A stretch of DNA of 35,439 nt from Spirochaeta sp. LUC14_002_19_P3 (GTDB lineage Bacteria; Spirochaetota; Spirochaetia; DSM-2461). The notes beneath the pieces were generated by a model. That model was not told the DNA's origin. It saw only the letters and a program-made list of their open reading frames with translations, and ran no database searches. The position numbers and the translations under genes are program-made. Location: NCBI GenBank assembly GCA_002084135.1, contig MUIB01000051.1, positions 1 to 35,439 on the forward strand. Direction: 5' to 3'. Shown in pieces: positions 9,890 through 18,737 of the stretch (position 1 is its first letter; every line of letters starts with the position of its first letter).

Positions 9890-10543
9890 CTATAGAAAAA
9901 TGCCTATAAGAAGAGTTCCAGCGATACCTGAAAGAAATCCAACTATGCCGCCTATAATAAGATTAGTTCTGGATTTTCGGTTTTCACCCAATTCTTTCTG
10001 TTTTAGATGTTCATGCTCTTTGATTATTTCCGGTAAAGCTGTTTGATCGACAAATTTATAATATTCAAGGATTTTATCAAACCATTTGCCATAAATATCT
10101 TCATCATAGATGGGTTCTATATTAGTTCTGTCTCCGCGGGATGCTGCAATACTTTCTTCAACTTTATTTATAAATTCTAATATTTCTAAACGCTTCTGGC
10201 CAAGAATATTTACTGTGGCCAATCGATACTCGGCAGATATATTGTCCATTAACATACTAAAATCGATAAGAGAACCATCAACCAAATCATGGTGAGCATT
10301 TCTAAATGCATGACTGGCTTCCTGACATGAGGCATTAAACTTGTCCATGTCCTCATCTGAGGAAAGGTGGGAATAAGAAGCCTGCTCTAAAAGCTTTATA
10401 ATAGCTCTAAGTGCATACCGTAATTCGTTAAGAACCTCTATGGGAGGAAAGGCGTTACCAGCGGTTTCATATTGCTTCTGCCTGACGGATATCTTCTTGT
10501 GAGAATCTATAAGATCAATGATTTTTTCATGAAAATCTGACAA
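9890..10543 (-). CDS. hypothetical protein with C-terminal transmembrane segment
   Basis: 217 aa, TTG start 3 nt after the upstream stop; C-terminal LIIGGIVGFLSGIAGTLLIGIFL. Confidence 0.7.
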   Translation of the reverse strand: MSDFHEKIIDLIDSHKKISVRQKQYETAGNAFPPIEVLNELRYALRAIIKLLEQASYSHLSSDEDMDKFNASCQEASHAFRNAHHDLVDGSLIDFSMLMDNISAEYRLATVNILGQKRLEILEFINKVEESIAASRGDRTNIEPIYDEDIYGKWFDKILEYYKFVDQTALPEIIKEHEHLKQKELGENRKSRTNLIIGGIVGFLSGIAGTLLIGIFL

Positions 10544-10546
10544 TAT

Positions 10547-10765
10547 TTAATCTTTGTCATTCTGCCCGGAAGGAGTATACTGCAACCGCTCGTTGATAAA
10601 AGCCATTCTTTCTGCCTGGGTTTCTCGTCTTTTCTTCCATTCAGACGGGGTACGAAATGCGCCTCTTTGCAGGTACATATTTCCACGGGCCAATCGGATC
10701 GTTGTGTATTTTCTTACATTGTCACGGATTAACTGAGCTTTCTCTTCAACTGATAATTCAGACAT
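10547..10765 (-). CDS. small hypothetical protein, first gene of a two-gene operon
   Basis: MSELSVEEKAQLIRDNVRKYTTIRLARGNMYLQRGAFRTPSEWKKRRETQAERMAFINERLQYTPSGQNDKD; strong SD GGAGGAG before ATG at 10765. Confidence 0.65.
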   Translation of the reverse strand: MSELSVEEKAQLIRDNVRKYTTIRLARGNMYLQRGAFRTPSEWKKRRETQAERMAFINERLQYTPSGQNDKD

Positions 10766-10953
10766 GCTCTCCTCCTCCCATTTGGTTTTTAGATGTAGTT
10801 TCATATTACAGGAGAGCTTATTACAACATTGAATAATATGCAAGAGTAGTTTTTGTAAAAAAGTGCAATTTTTTTAATTTTTTTAAAAAATTCAATCCCC
10901 TACAGCAGGAACACCGCACTCGCACTCCCAAACGAAACAATCCCCTCTCAAAG

Positions 10954-11023
10954 CACCTGTCTGCTTGCAGCACACAGGTGGGGCTGTCTGGTGCAAAAGG
11001 CACAGGCAAAACCTGGCAGCCCC
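10954..11023. terminator. two adjacent hairpins downstream of the mannitol PTS operon
   Basis: CACCTGT(10954-10960)/ACAGGTG(10974-10980) and GGGGCTG(10980-10986)/CAGCCCC(11017-11023) with inner GTGC/GCAC. Confidence 0.45.
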
Positions 11024-11058
11024 CAACACCACAACTAAAGCAGGCGGGGGGCTGATGT

Positions 11059-11541
11059 CTACAAAACCCCCGCCTCAAAATCGGCCTGAAAGGCTTCCAG
11101 GGCGGCCTTGAGCTGAGGCTTGTCTTTGGCACGTCGAATGGCGGCAATGTGTTTATCGCTGTCGCAGAGTTCGGCGATTTCCGGGACAACTTCGCTGTTA
11201 TGCTCTTCGCGGTTTACCGCACCGGCGAAGATGAGCAGATCGACCGGGTCGTTGTCTGCATCGCCGAATTTGACTGGCTTGGCCAGGGTCATGAGGGCAT
11301 AGCCGGTTTTTAGCACTCCGTTTTCCGGTTTGGCGTGGGGCATGGCAATGCCTGGTGCTATAACGTAATACGGGCCAATCTCCTTGTGGTTATTCACCGC
11401 CGCATCGACATAGGCACTCTTGCAGATGCCGCCGACGGTCATCATTTTTCCACAGACGCGCACTGCGTCTTCCCAGTCCTTCACCTGCGCCTTAACGGCG
11501 ATGTTGCCCGAATCGAGCAGTCGTTTTATAAATCCTGCCAT
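11059..11541 (-). CDS. mtlF: PTS mannitol-type EIIA component
   Basis: MAGFIKRLLDSGNIAVKAQVKDWEDAVRVCGKMM...VIAPGIAMPHAKPENGVL; PHAKP active histidine; AAAGGAG SD; adjacent to mtlD. Confidence 0.85.
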   Translation of the reverse strand: MAGFIKRLLDSGNIAVKAQVKDWEDAVRVCGKMMTVGGICKSAYVDAAVNNHKEIGPYYVIAPGIAMPHAKPENGVLKTGYALMTLAKPVKFGDADNDPVDLLIFAGAVNREEHNSEVVPEIAELCDSDKHIAAIRRAKDKPQLKAALEAFQADFEAGVL

Positions 11542-11564
11542 AATGTACTCCTTTTTTATATGTA

Positions 11565-11724
11565 GGGCACCTCTAAAAACCCCCATTTAGTTCTTGACTC
11601 GAACTTTTCCGCCGCTACTGCGTTGTCAAAATGCTCACGTAGCCCGGCTACGCTCCGCTTTTGCCGCCTTGTATCGACAAAAATTTCTTCGTCAATTTCC
11701 TAAAGCTGGTTTTTAGAGGTACCC
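11565..11724 (+). mobile_element. MITE-like element, full copy A (160 bp)
   Basis: GGGCACCTCTAAAAACC...GGTTTTTAGAGGTACCC terminal inverted repeats (16/17 match), flanked by perfect 5-bp direct repeat ATGTA (11560-11564 and 11725-11729). Confidence 0.88.
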
Positions 11725-11827
11725 ATGTATTCCAAGTGACTTTTTACCATCAATTTCATTATGCTCAACTTTCGCACGTATTCCAAAAAATATACCAGAA
11801 ACTCAAGCACAGGGAGCCGATGCGCCG

Positions 11828-11847
11828 ATTCCCGTATGCGCGGGAAT
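11828..11847. repeat. ATTCCCG-N6-CGGGAAT intergenic palindrome
   Basis: ATTCCCG TATGCG CGGGAAT in the mtlD-EIIA intergenic region. Confidence 0.45.
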
Positions 11848-11899
11848 AACGGGAGCGTAAATATTCAAGCCAGTGCAATAAAATTCCTCCATAAGTTTC

Positions 11900-13066
11900 C
11901 TAGAGCTGTTTCTTATACGCTTCGGCAATCCCTAAGAGTGCATCCCGCTCCTCTGCGGCTTCGCCAAGGCCGGTAATGCGGGAAATGGCATCCGGGAGAT
12001 TGCCCTTAGAGAGCAGTTTTTCCAGTTCACGGCTCTGCTCGTCGGCGGGATTGCGGTAGGCCAGAGCCGCGGCTATCACCTCGATAAGGGCGGCATTTTC
12101 CGTGCGGTATTCCAAAGTGCCCCGCAGCGGCTTTATGAGCCGTTCCTCCCGGCTCAGTTTCCGCAGCGGCTGGCGGCCTACCCGGGTAATTTCATCCCTC
12201 AGTGCCGGGTTGGCGAAGCGGGCAAGGATTTTCTTGATATACACCCTGTGCGCTTCGGGGTCGAAGTGGTGGCGGCGGACTAAAACCTCGCCGCTTTCCA
12301 TCATGGCCCGCTCTACTGTAGCGTATAGGCTGGTATCGGCTATGGCTTCGCCTATGGTGTCATATCCTTTCCGTGCGCCCAGGTAGGCGGCGGCGGCATG
12401 GCCGGTGTTGAGGGTAAAGAGTTTGCGCTCCAGATAGGCCGGAAGTTTGTCCGTGCATATCATGCCCTCTACCGCCGGAATTGTACCCTTGAAGCCGCCC
12501 TTGTCCACAATCCACTCACAAAATTCCTCTACGCGAACCCGTAAGGGATCATCCAAAACATGGCCCGGCGGTACGATTCTATCCACTGCCGCATCGGGAA
12601 AGCCAATGTGCCTATCCGCATATTCCAGTTGTGGGCCGCTCAGTTCCTTCCTTACCAGCCTGGCCAGTTCGCTTGAGCCACCCACCATGTTCTCGCAGGC
12701 AATAATGTTAAGCGGCTCCGTTATGCCCCGGCTGTTTCTCAGGGCAATGCCCCGGACGATAGCAGGGGCAACAAAGGGGAGAATATTGGGACCCACCGCG
12801 GTGGCAAGCAACTCGGCGTTCGCGAACTCTTCGGTGAGCTCCACGCTGTCCGAGTGCAATGCCCGAACCGGGCCCACGGTAATGTCCGTCCGTTCGGCAC
12901 CCAACACCTCCACTCCATACTCCCCCCGGCGGTTAATTTCGGCGATAATCGGCTCCTGCACATCGGCAAAGACAACCTTATAGCCCGAAGCGCAAAGAAG
13001 CGGCCCGATAAAGCCCCGCCCAATGTTTCCGGCACCAAACAGTATGGCCAATTTTTCTTTTTTCAT
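11900..13066 (-). CDS. mtlD: mannitol-1-phosphate 5-dehydrogenase
   Basis: MKKEKLAILFGAGNIGRGFIGPLLCASGYKVVFADVQEPIIAEINRRGEYGVEVLG...NTGHAAAAYLGARKGYDTIGEAI. Confidence 0.95.
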   Translation of the reverse strand: MKKEKLAILFGAGNIGRGFIGPLLCASGYKVVFADVQEPIIAEINRRGEYGVEVLGAERTDITVGPVRALHSDSVELTEEFANAELLATAVGPNILPFVAPAIVRGIALRNSRGITEPLNIIACENMVGGSSELARLVRKELSGPQLEYADRHIGFPDAAVDRIVPPGHVLDDPLRVRVEEFCEWIVDKGGFKGTIPAVEGMICTDKLPAYLERKLFTLNTGHAAAAYLGARKGYDTIGEAIADTSLYATVERAMMESGEVLVRRHHFDPEAHRVYIKKILARFANPALRDEITRVGRQPLRKLSREERLIKPLRGTLEYRTENAALIEVIAAALAYRNPADEQSRELEKLLSKGNLPDAISRITGLGEAAEERDALLGIAEAYKKQL

Positions 13067-13080
13067 AATGATCTTCTCCC

Positions 13081-15111
13081 TTATCCCATGAGCTGACTGA
13101 AATGACGCATTAAACTCTGCTGAATGTCTTCCCGGCTGCCCTCCGCAAGAACGGATGGGAACTCCGAATCCTCGCTGAGGGTTAAAACGATTTCCGAAAG
13201 CACCCGTCCCTCGGCGGTGTTCGCGCCGGGAGGGGCCGCCATAACCAGCAGCGAGTGCCCTCCCTGTTGCGCCTGAAGCAGTGCCGCACGGGGCGCGGAA
13301 ATGGCCGCGGTTCGGCAGTGAAGGAGCTGTATGCCGTATTCCTCAAATACAAGACTGCCATATTCTTCCCGTTTTTGGAAGTCCTCCCGCAATTGAGACT
13401 CATCGAGAACAAAGGGCTTCAAAATCGATATAGCCTGCCCGATAATATCCCCCGAAGAATCCAGCGGACGGAGGGTAAAATCACGGAGCACGTCCATAAT
13501 CGCGGAGAAGGATATTTCTCCAAAAGGAACCCGGCTGGAGACACCAGGCTCCAGCTCCGCCAGGCCATCGAACTCCTGTTCTTCCAAGCCCTCCGCGCTG
13601 GATTGCCGGGCGGTATCCCGTATCGCGCCTATAATTTCAGTTTGGCTCATGCCGGGGGCTATCAAAACGTGAGGGATGGAAATATCCGCGATGGGGAAGG
13701 TGGATATGAGCAGGTTGAACTGCTTCTGATTCCGTGCCAGCCTGCCCATGTCGTTTACCCAGTCGGTGTTGAACCGGGTACCGGCGGGAAGCGCCTTTAC
13801 GGCCAGCCGCCGCAGGTAGTTGGTCATGCCCATGCCTTCATAGCAGATAATTTTCACCATCATGGCGGGCTTGCCGCGGCTACTGCGGCGTTCCAGTCGC
13901 GCCTCCAGGGCTAATATGGCCTCTTTGGCGTAGCAAATGAACCTGTCGGGGTTAAGACTCATTGTGCTGCCATTCAGGGCTTCGGCCATGTATTTGGCCA
14001 TAAGCCCAGCCGCCGGGCTGTTTAGCGGATTGTTCCTGGTTTTAGGTTGCTCAAGATATGAGGCTAATTCCATGCGGTGGAGCGCGGCGGCAATAACCAC
14101 CCGCAGATAGTCGATAAGCTGATGGTCGTCGTGGAGCCATATCCGGTGCTGCTCCTCGAGTTCGCCCAGGGTTAATTCCAGTGCTCTTTTAATAGCCGTG
14201 TAAAGACCTCCCAGGAGATCCCGGCTGTCGGTGTTGATTGCTCCTGATGGCTCAAGGCAGCAGAGCAGGGTAGCCAGAAACCCTGTTTCGCTCTCCAGGT
14301 TTGCTTTCGGCACATTGCCGCTGAAAAGTACACTTATCATCGTTTGGGCGCACTGGCGGTACAGCGGCGGCGTTTCCAGTCCGTTACAATCCTCCGCTTC
14401 GATAAGCATGGGTCCGCCCTCGATAATACGGCGGTACATCAGAAGCAGGTAGGCGGTAAGCAGTAGCTGGTAATGGGGGGAAAATGTCATTCCCAGAATT
14501 GGTACCGATGAGGAAATGGCATCTTCAATCAGCGGTATCCTCTCGCGGACTTTCAGGGCCCGCGAAAACCAGCCCCGTGAATCCGTATCGGTGAAGATCA
14601 GCATGCTTATCCGATGCGGCGGGAAAACAGCCAGAAGACTTTCCACGAAAAATTTCCGCGAAACGGCCTCTTCGGCCTGAATCCTTACCCCCACCCCTTT
14701 CTGTCGGAGAATTGTTATCTCTGCGGGCAGCAGGCCTTCGAGGAGTTTCAAATCGCCGCTTACCGAGGAATCGCTGATAAAGAAATCCGCGGCTATGCGG
14801 CTTAGTTTTACCCAGTCAGTCTCCAGAAGCAGGTAGAGAAGCATCATCATCGGTCTGATGGAAGGAGGATCCGCGCTTCCCGTAGCTGTTTGATTCAAAT
14901 AATTCTTTGGGAGCTTATCGAGTAGCTTTACACCGAAGCCCCGGCGGCGCTCCAAACGAATATCGCGGTAGGAAAGACTGCGTTCCAGCGAGTCCAAATC
15001 GCGGTGAATGGTACGCACGCTTGAAGCGGTCAGGCGGGCAATTTCCTCGGCGGTAATGTATCCGTCCGCGGAATTCAGGGCCTGTAGAATTTCCCTCCGC
15101 CGCGTCTTCAC
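13081..15111 (-). CDS. PRD-containing BglG/MtlR-type transcriptional regulator with PTS EIIB/EIIA-like modules
   Basis: 676 aa; N-terminal HTH (ITAEEIARLTASSVRTIHRDLDSLER), PRD regions, C-terminal EIIA-like IQLLHCRTAAISAPRAALL; 4-bp overlap with ptsI. Confidence 0.85.
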   Translation of the reverse strand: MKTRRREILQALNSADGYITAEEIARLTASSVRTIHRDLDSLERSLSYRDIRLERRRGFGVKLLDKLPKNYLNQTATGSADPPSIRPMMMLLYLLLETDWVKLSRIAADFFISDSSVSGDLKLLEGLLPAEITILRQKGVGVRIQAEEAVSRKFFVESLLAVFPPHRISMLIFTDTDSRGWFSRALKVRERIPLIEDAISSSVPILGMTFSPHYQLLLTAYLLLMYRRIIEGGPMLIEAEDCNGLETPPLYRQCAQTMISVLFSGNVPKANLESETGFLATLLCCLEPSGAINTDSRDLLGGLYTAIKRALELTLGELEEQHRIWLHDDHQLIDYLRVVIAAALHRMELASYLEQPKTRNNPLNSPAAGLMAKYMAEALNGSTMSLNPDRFICYAKEAILALEARLERRSSRGKPAMMVKIICYEGMGMTNYLRRLAVKALPAGTRFNTDWVNDMGRLARNQKQFNLLISTFPIADISIPHVLIAPGMSQTEIIGAIRDTARQSSAEGLEEQEFDGLAELEPGVSSRVPFGEISFSAIMDVLRDFTLRPLDSSGDIIGQAISILKPFVLDESQLREDFQKREEYGSLVFEEYGIQLLHCRTAAISAPRAALLQAQQGGHSLLVMAAPPGANTAEGRVLSEIVLTLSEDSEFPSVLAEGSREDIQQSLMRHFSQLMG

Positions 15112-16817
15112 GTCCCGTTTTCGCCTGTTAAATCGTCAATCCGCTGAGTCAGCAGACGCAGATTCTGATCGTGAAAATCGCTGATTAAAAGTTCATCGCG
15201 AATATCGGCCAGAAAATCGATGTCCAGAGTGGTAACAAGCTCCTTCAGGCGGGGAATATCCGCGCTGGAAGAGCTCAACTCCCTTACTCCCAGTGCCAGC
15301 AGAGCCAGAATGGTTTCAGGCCGACTGGCCATATCGCCGCACACGCCAAGAGGAATATCCGCGTCCCGGGCCGCCGTTACAATTCTGTCCAGAGCGGTTA
15401 TCACCGCCGGGTGAAGCTCCTGATAAAGATTCACCACCCGCGGATTTCCCCTGTCTATGGCCAGAAGATACTGAACCAAATCATTGGTGCCGATGCTGAG
15501 AAAATCGCTCTCGCGGGCCAGCTCCCCTATCCGCAGCACCGAGGCGGGCGTTTCCACCATAATGCCCAGCGGCAGTTCAGGGTAAATATCCTGAAGAATG
15601 GCCCGTACCGCGCGAATCTCGGCCACCGTTACCACCATCGGAATCATGGCTTGAACCTTAAAGCCCTCGCTGTGAAGCCGCCCAACAGCCTTAAGCTGAT
15701 CGGCAAGAATCTCCCTATGGCTCAAAAGAAAGCGGATGCCGCGCTCGCCCAGAAAGGGGTTCTCTTCGGGCCGCTGATCCGAATAGGGCAGCGGCTTGTC
15801 CGCGCCGCAGTCCAATAGCCGGATGGTTACTGTATAAGGCTGGAGTATGGCACAGATTTCGCGGTACTTTTCATACTGCTCATCAACGGTGGGGTAAGTA
15901 TTAAAGGACATGAAGATGAATTCAGTCCGCACCAGGCCGCTTCCCTGTGCCCCCGCCTCCACGGCCAGACGGGCATCTTTGGCACTGCTGATATTGGCCT
16001 TCATTATCAGGGCTTCCCCGCTGTTCAGCCGGGCTTCCGTGTTTCGCGACCATTCCCGCTTAAGCTCCGAATCGCGCTTCAGGGCACGGTTGTTCTCTCG
16101 GACGCGCTTGGCCCTCTCATCGGAAATATTGCGTTCCAGCACTCCGCGGCCGCCGTCTACCAGGCAGAGTTCTCCGGGACTCACAGCCACCAGGGCTCCT
16201 TCGGCGCCGGTTACGCAGGGAATGGTAAGGGAACGTGCCAGAATTGCCGCATGGGACGTAGGGCCGCCGGTTTCGGTAACAATTCCGGCAACGTGTTCCA
16301 GATCCAGAGTAACTGTATAGGCCGGGGAAAGTTCCCTGGCTATGATAACGGATGGCTCGCTTAAGGATGCCACATCCAGAATATCGCCAAAGCATATTGC
16401 CTCAGCGAGGCGGTTCCCAATATCCCGGATATCCGCGGCACGCTGCTGGAAGTACTCCGAATCCATTTCGGCAAACTCGTCCGCGGTTTCTCCGCAGAAC
16501 GTTAAAACCGCTTCAACCGCACTGATACAGGGCTTCCCTTCCAGTGCGTCCTGTACCCCTTCTTCGATATCTCCGCCGGTTAAAATTTCAAGGTAACCGT
16601 CGAAAATATCCGCTTCGTCCTGGCCTATCCGCTGTTTAACCAGCTCATAAGTTTTACGGTAATATTCACTGGTAACGCGCAGCCCTGTTTGAAACCGGGA
16701 CAATTCCGTTTCCCGGTCGGTGGAACTTACCCGCATATCCGGCGGAATGCTCCGTTCCGAAAGAATAACAGCAGGGCCAACCCCCTCGCCCGGTGAAGAT
16801 GGAATTCCCTTAACCAC
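15108..16817 (-). CDS. ptsI: phosphoenolpyruvate-protein phosphotransferase (EI)
   Basis: GIPSSPGEGVGPAVIL, phospho-His motif ETGGPTSHAAILARSLTIPCV, SIGTNDLVQYLLAIDRGNPRV, LGVCGDMASRPE. Confidence 0.95.
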   Translation of the reverse strand: MVKGIPSSPGEGVGPAVILSERSIPPDMRVSSTDRETELSRFQTGLRVTSEYYRKTYELVKQRIGQDEADIFDGYLEILTGGDIEEGVQDALEGKPCISAVEAVLTFCGETADEFAEMDSEYFQQRAADIRDIGNRLAEAICFGDILDVASLSEPSVIIARELSPAYTVTLDLEHVAGIVTETGGPTSHAAILARSLTIPCVTGAEGALVAVSPGELCLVDGGRGVLERNISDERAKRVRENNRALKRDSELKREWSRNTEARLNSGEALIMKANISSAKDARLAVEAGAQGSGLVRTEFIFMSFNTYPTVDEQYEKYREICAILQPYTVTIRLLDCGADKPLPYSDQRPEENPFLGERGIRFLLSHREILADQLKAVGRLHSEGFKVQAMIPMVVTVAEIRAVRAILQDIYPELPLGIMVETPASVLRIGELARESDFLSIGTNDLVQYLLAIDRGNPRVVNLYQELHPAVITALDRIVTAARDADIPLGVCGDMASRPETILALLALGVRELSSSSADIPRLKELVTTLDIDFLADIRDELLISDFHDQNLRLLTQRIDDLTGENGT

Positions 16818-16828
16818 AGGCCTGCTCC

Positions 16829-17077
16829 TTACTGTACCAGTGCCGTAATGCTGGCCATCACTTCATTCTCATCAGGACCATCGCAGCGGACCGTTATTTT
16901 ATCGCCCTGAACAATTCCCAACTTCATTATTTTCAAAAGACTCTTGCCGGGAGCTTCCACCCCATTCTTGCTCAGACTTACTTCCGACTGCCCCTCTTTT
17001 ACAATCTTAACGAATTTATTGGCGGGACGGGTATGCAGACCCTCTTCATTGCCCACTTCCAGTGTTTTTTCAATCAT
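16829..17077 (-). CDS. ptsH: phosphocarrier protein HPr
   Basis: 82 aa; NEEGLHTRPANKFVKIV (His15 region) and PGKSLLKIMKLGIVQGDKITV (Ser46 region). Confidence 0.94.
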   Translation of the reverse strand: MIEKTLEVGNEEGLHTRPANKFVKIVKEGQSEVSLSKNGVEAPGKSLLKIMKLGIVQGDKITVRCDGPDENEVMASITALVQ

Positions 17078-17272
17078 TATTTTCTCCCTTGAAATGAATT
17101 GCCGGATTGGGATTATCCAATCGTCCGATGCTTATTGTCTAATCGGATATATTTATCGAAGCTGTGACAGAACTGTCAATATAACAATTTGGGACTTTCC
17201 TGCCTTTGGCAGGCAAGCCGCCGCCCCTCCAATCCTGGCTCCAACCGGGGCGGCGTACCCTGCAAAACAAAC

Positions 17273-18652
17273 CTATTGCTTTCCTGCCGACAACTCTTTC
17301 ACAATATCATCGTATTCTGGAGCATTAACAAAATTGGTAATACTGAAATGCCTGGCATTCGGCGCAGCTGCCCTGGCCCGTTCGGTCAGGTTGACATGAG
17401 ATATAACCAACTGCGCATCCTGAGGCACCTCGTCTACAGAAGCGTGAACCACCTCAACATTCAGGCCTGCGGCCTTGAGCTTCTTGCGCAGGCGATTGGC
17501 ACCCATCGCGCTGGAACCCATACCCGCATCGCAGGCGAATACAATCTTCTGCACGACACCTATGCCCTTAATCGACTTAACCTGATCCTTAGCCTTAGCC
17601 AAACTGGCGCCTGCTTCGTCTTCGCGCCTGGAGAAGCGTTTAACGAACGGCATAGCGACGAAGAAACTCACCGTCGCCGAAACGGCAACGCCCAGAAGCA
17701 CAATAACGTGCATGCCCTTGGGTGCAACCGCCATCAGGGCAATAATACTACCCGGCGAAGGAGTGGCCACCAAACCAGCACCAAGAAGACTGAATACCAG
17801 AACCCCCGACATACCGCCCGCGATAACCGCAAGAATCACTGCCGGATTCATCAGCACATAGGGGAAATATATCTCGTGAATACCCCCGAAAAAATGGACA
17901 ATAATCGAAGCCGGAGTGGATTCCTTCACCATTCCCTTTGAAAAGAACCAGTAAGCCAGCAGAACTCCCAGGCCGGGCCCCGGATTGGTTTCCAGCAGGA
18001 AGTAAATCGACTTGCCCAAATCCTGCACCTGTGCCGCCCCCAGCGGGCCAAGCACACCATGGTTTATCGCGTTATTAAGGAAAAGAACCTTGCCCGGTTC
18101 AATGAAAAGGCTGGCAACGGGAAGCAAACCCATCTTCACAATGGCGTCAACACCGCTCTGCAGAAAAGTGGTTAAGCCCAGCACCACCGGGTTGATCACC
18201 AAAACACCAAGAATGGCGAGCAAACCGCCGATAATACCAGCCGAAAAGTTATTCACCAGCATCTCAAAGCCAACCGGAATATGCGGTTCAACCATCTCAT
18301 CGAACTTCTTGATAACGAAACCGCCGAGAGGCCCCATAATCATGGCACCCAGCAGCATGGGAATGTCAGCTCCAACAACAACACCCATCGTGGCAATAGC
18401 CCCTACAACACCTCCGCGGACATTCCACACCATCTTGCCGCCCGTATAGCCAATAAGAATCGGCAGCAGATTAAGCAGAATCGGCCCGACAAGAGTTACC
18501 AGCTTCTCGCTGGGAGTCCAGCCCGTGGGAATAAAAAATGCTGTAATCAACCCCCAGGCAATGAATGCCCCAATATTGGGCATAACCATACCGCTTAAAA
18601 AACGGCCAAAACGCTGAATACGGGCTCTTGTGCCCATAGCAGTCTGTTCCAT
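17273..18652 (-). CDS. mtlA: PTS mannitol transporter EIICB
   Basis: RIQRFGRFLSGMVMPNIGAFIAWGLITA...GFEMLVNNFSAGI...NNAINHGVLGPLG...GGIHEIYFPYVLMNP; C-terminal EIIB FACDAGMGSSAMGA; AGGAGG SD before ATG at 18652. Confidence 0.94.
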   Translation of the reverse strand: MEQTAMGTRARIQRFGRFLSGMVMPNIGAFIAWGLITAFFIPTGWTPSEKLVTLVGPILLNLLPILIGYTGGKMVWNVRGGVVGAIATMGVVVGADIPMLLGAMIMGPLGGFVIKKFDEMVEPHIPVGFEMLVNNFSAGIIGGLLAILGVLVINPVVLGLTTFLQSGVDAIVKMGLLPVASLFIEPGKVLFLNNAINHGVLGPLGAAQVQDLGKSIYFLLETNPGPGLGVLLAYWFFSKGMVKESTPASIIVHFFGGIHEIYFPYVLMNPAVILAVIAGGMSGVLVFSLLGAGLVATPSPGSIIALMAVAPKGMHVIVLLGVAVSATVSFFVAMPFVKRFSRREDEAGASLAKAKDQVKSIKGIGVVQKIVFACDAGMGSSAMGANRLRKKLKAAGLNVEVVHASVDEVPQDAQLVISHVNLTERARAAAPNARHFSITNFVNAPEYDDIVKELSAGKQ

Positions 18653-18737
18653 ACTGTTCCTCCTGAACATTACTAATGTTTAATATTAGCCATACTACAG
18701 CCATTGGGAAAATACAGCAAACAAAAGTACCGCAAAG

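Noticed and set aside
11059-11586. EIIA start at 11586 inside the MITE
   Set aside because: AAAGGAG lies just before the ATG at 11541 and homology begins with MAGFIKRLLDSGN; the extended N-terminus is read-through of element sequence.
11661-11849. ORF MPPCIDKNFFVNFLKLVFRGT through MITE copy A as a possible transposase fragment
   Set aside because: Too short, no DDE or other transposase motif; simply an open frame through the element, as also seen in copy B.
13255-13914. 219-aa ORF antisense to the PRD regulator
   Set aside because: Shadow frame of a strong CDS with high GC at third positions; no domain seen.
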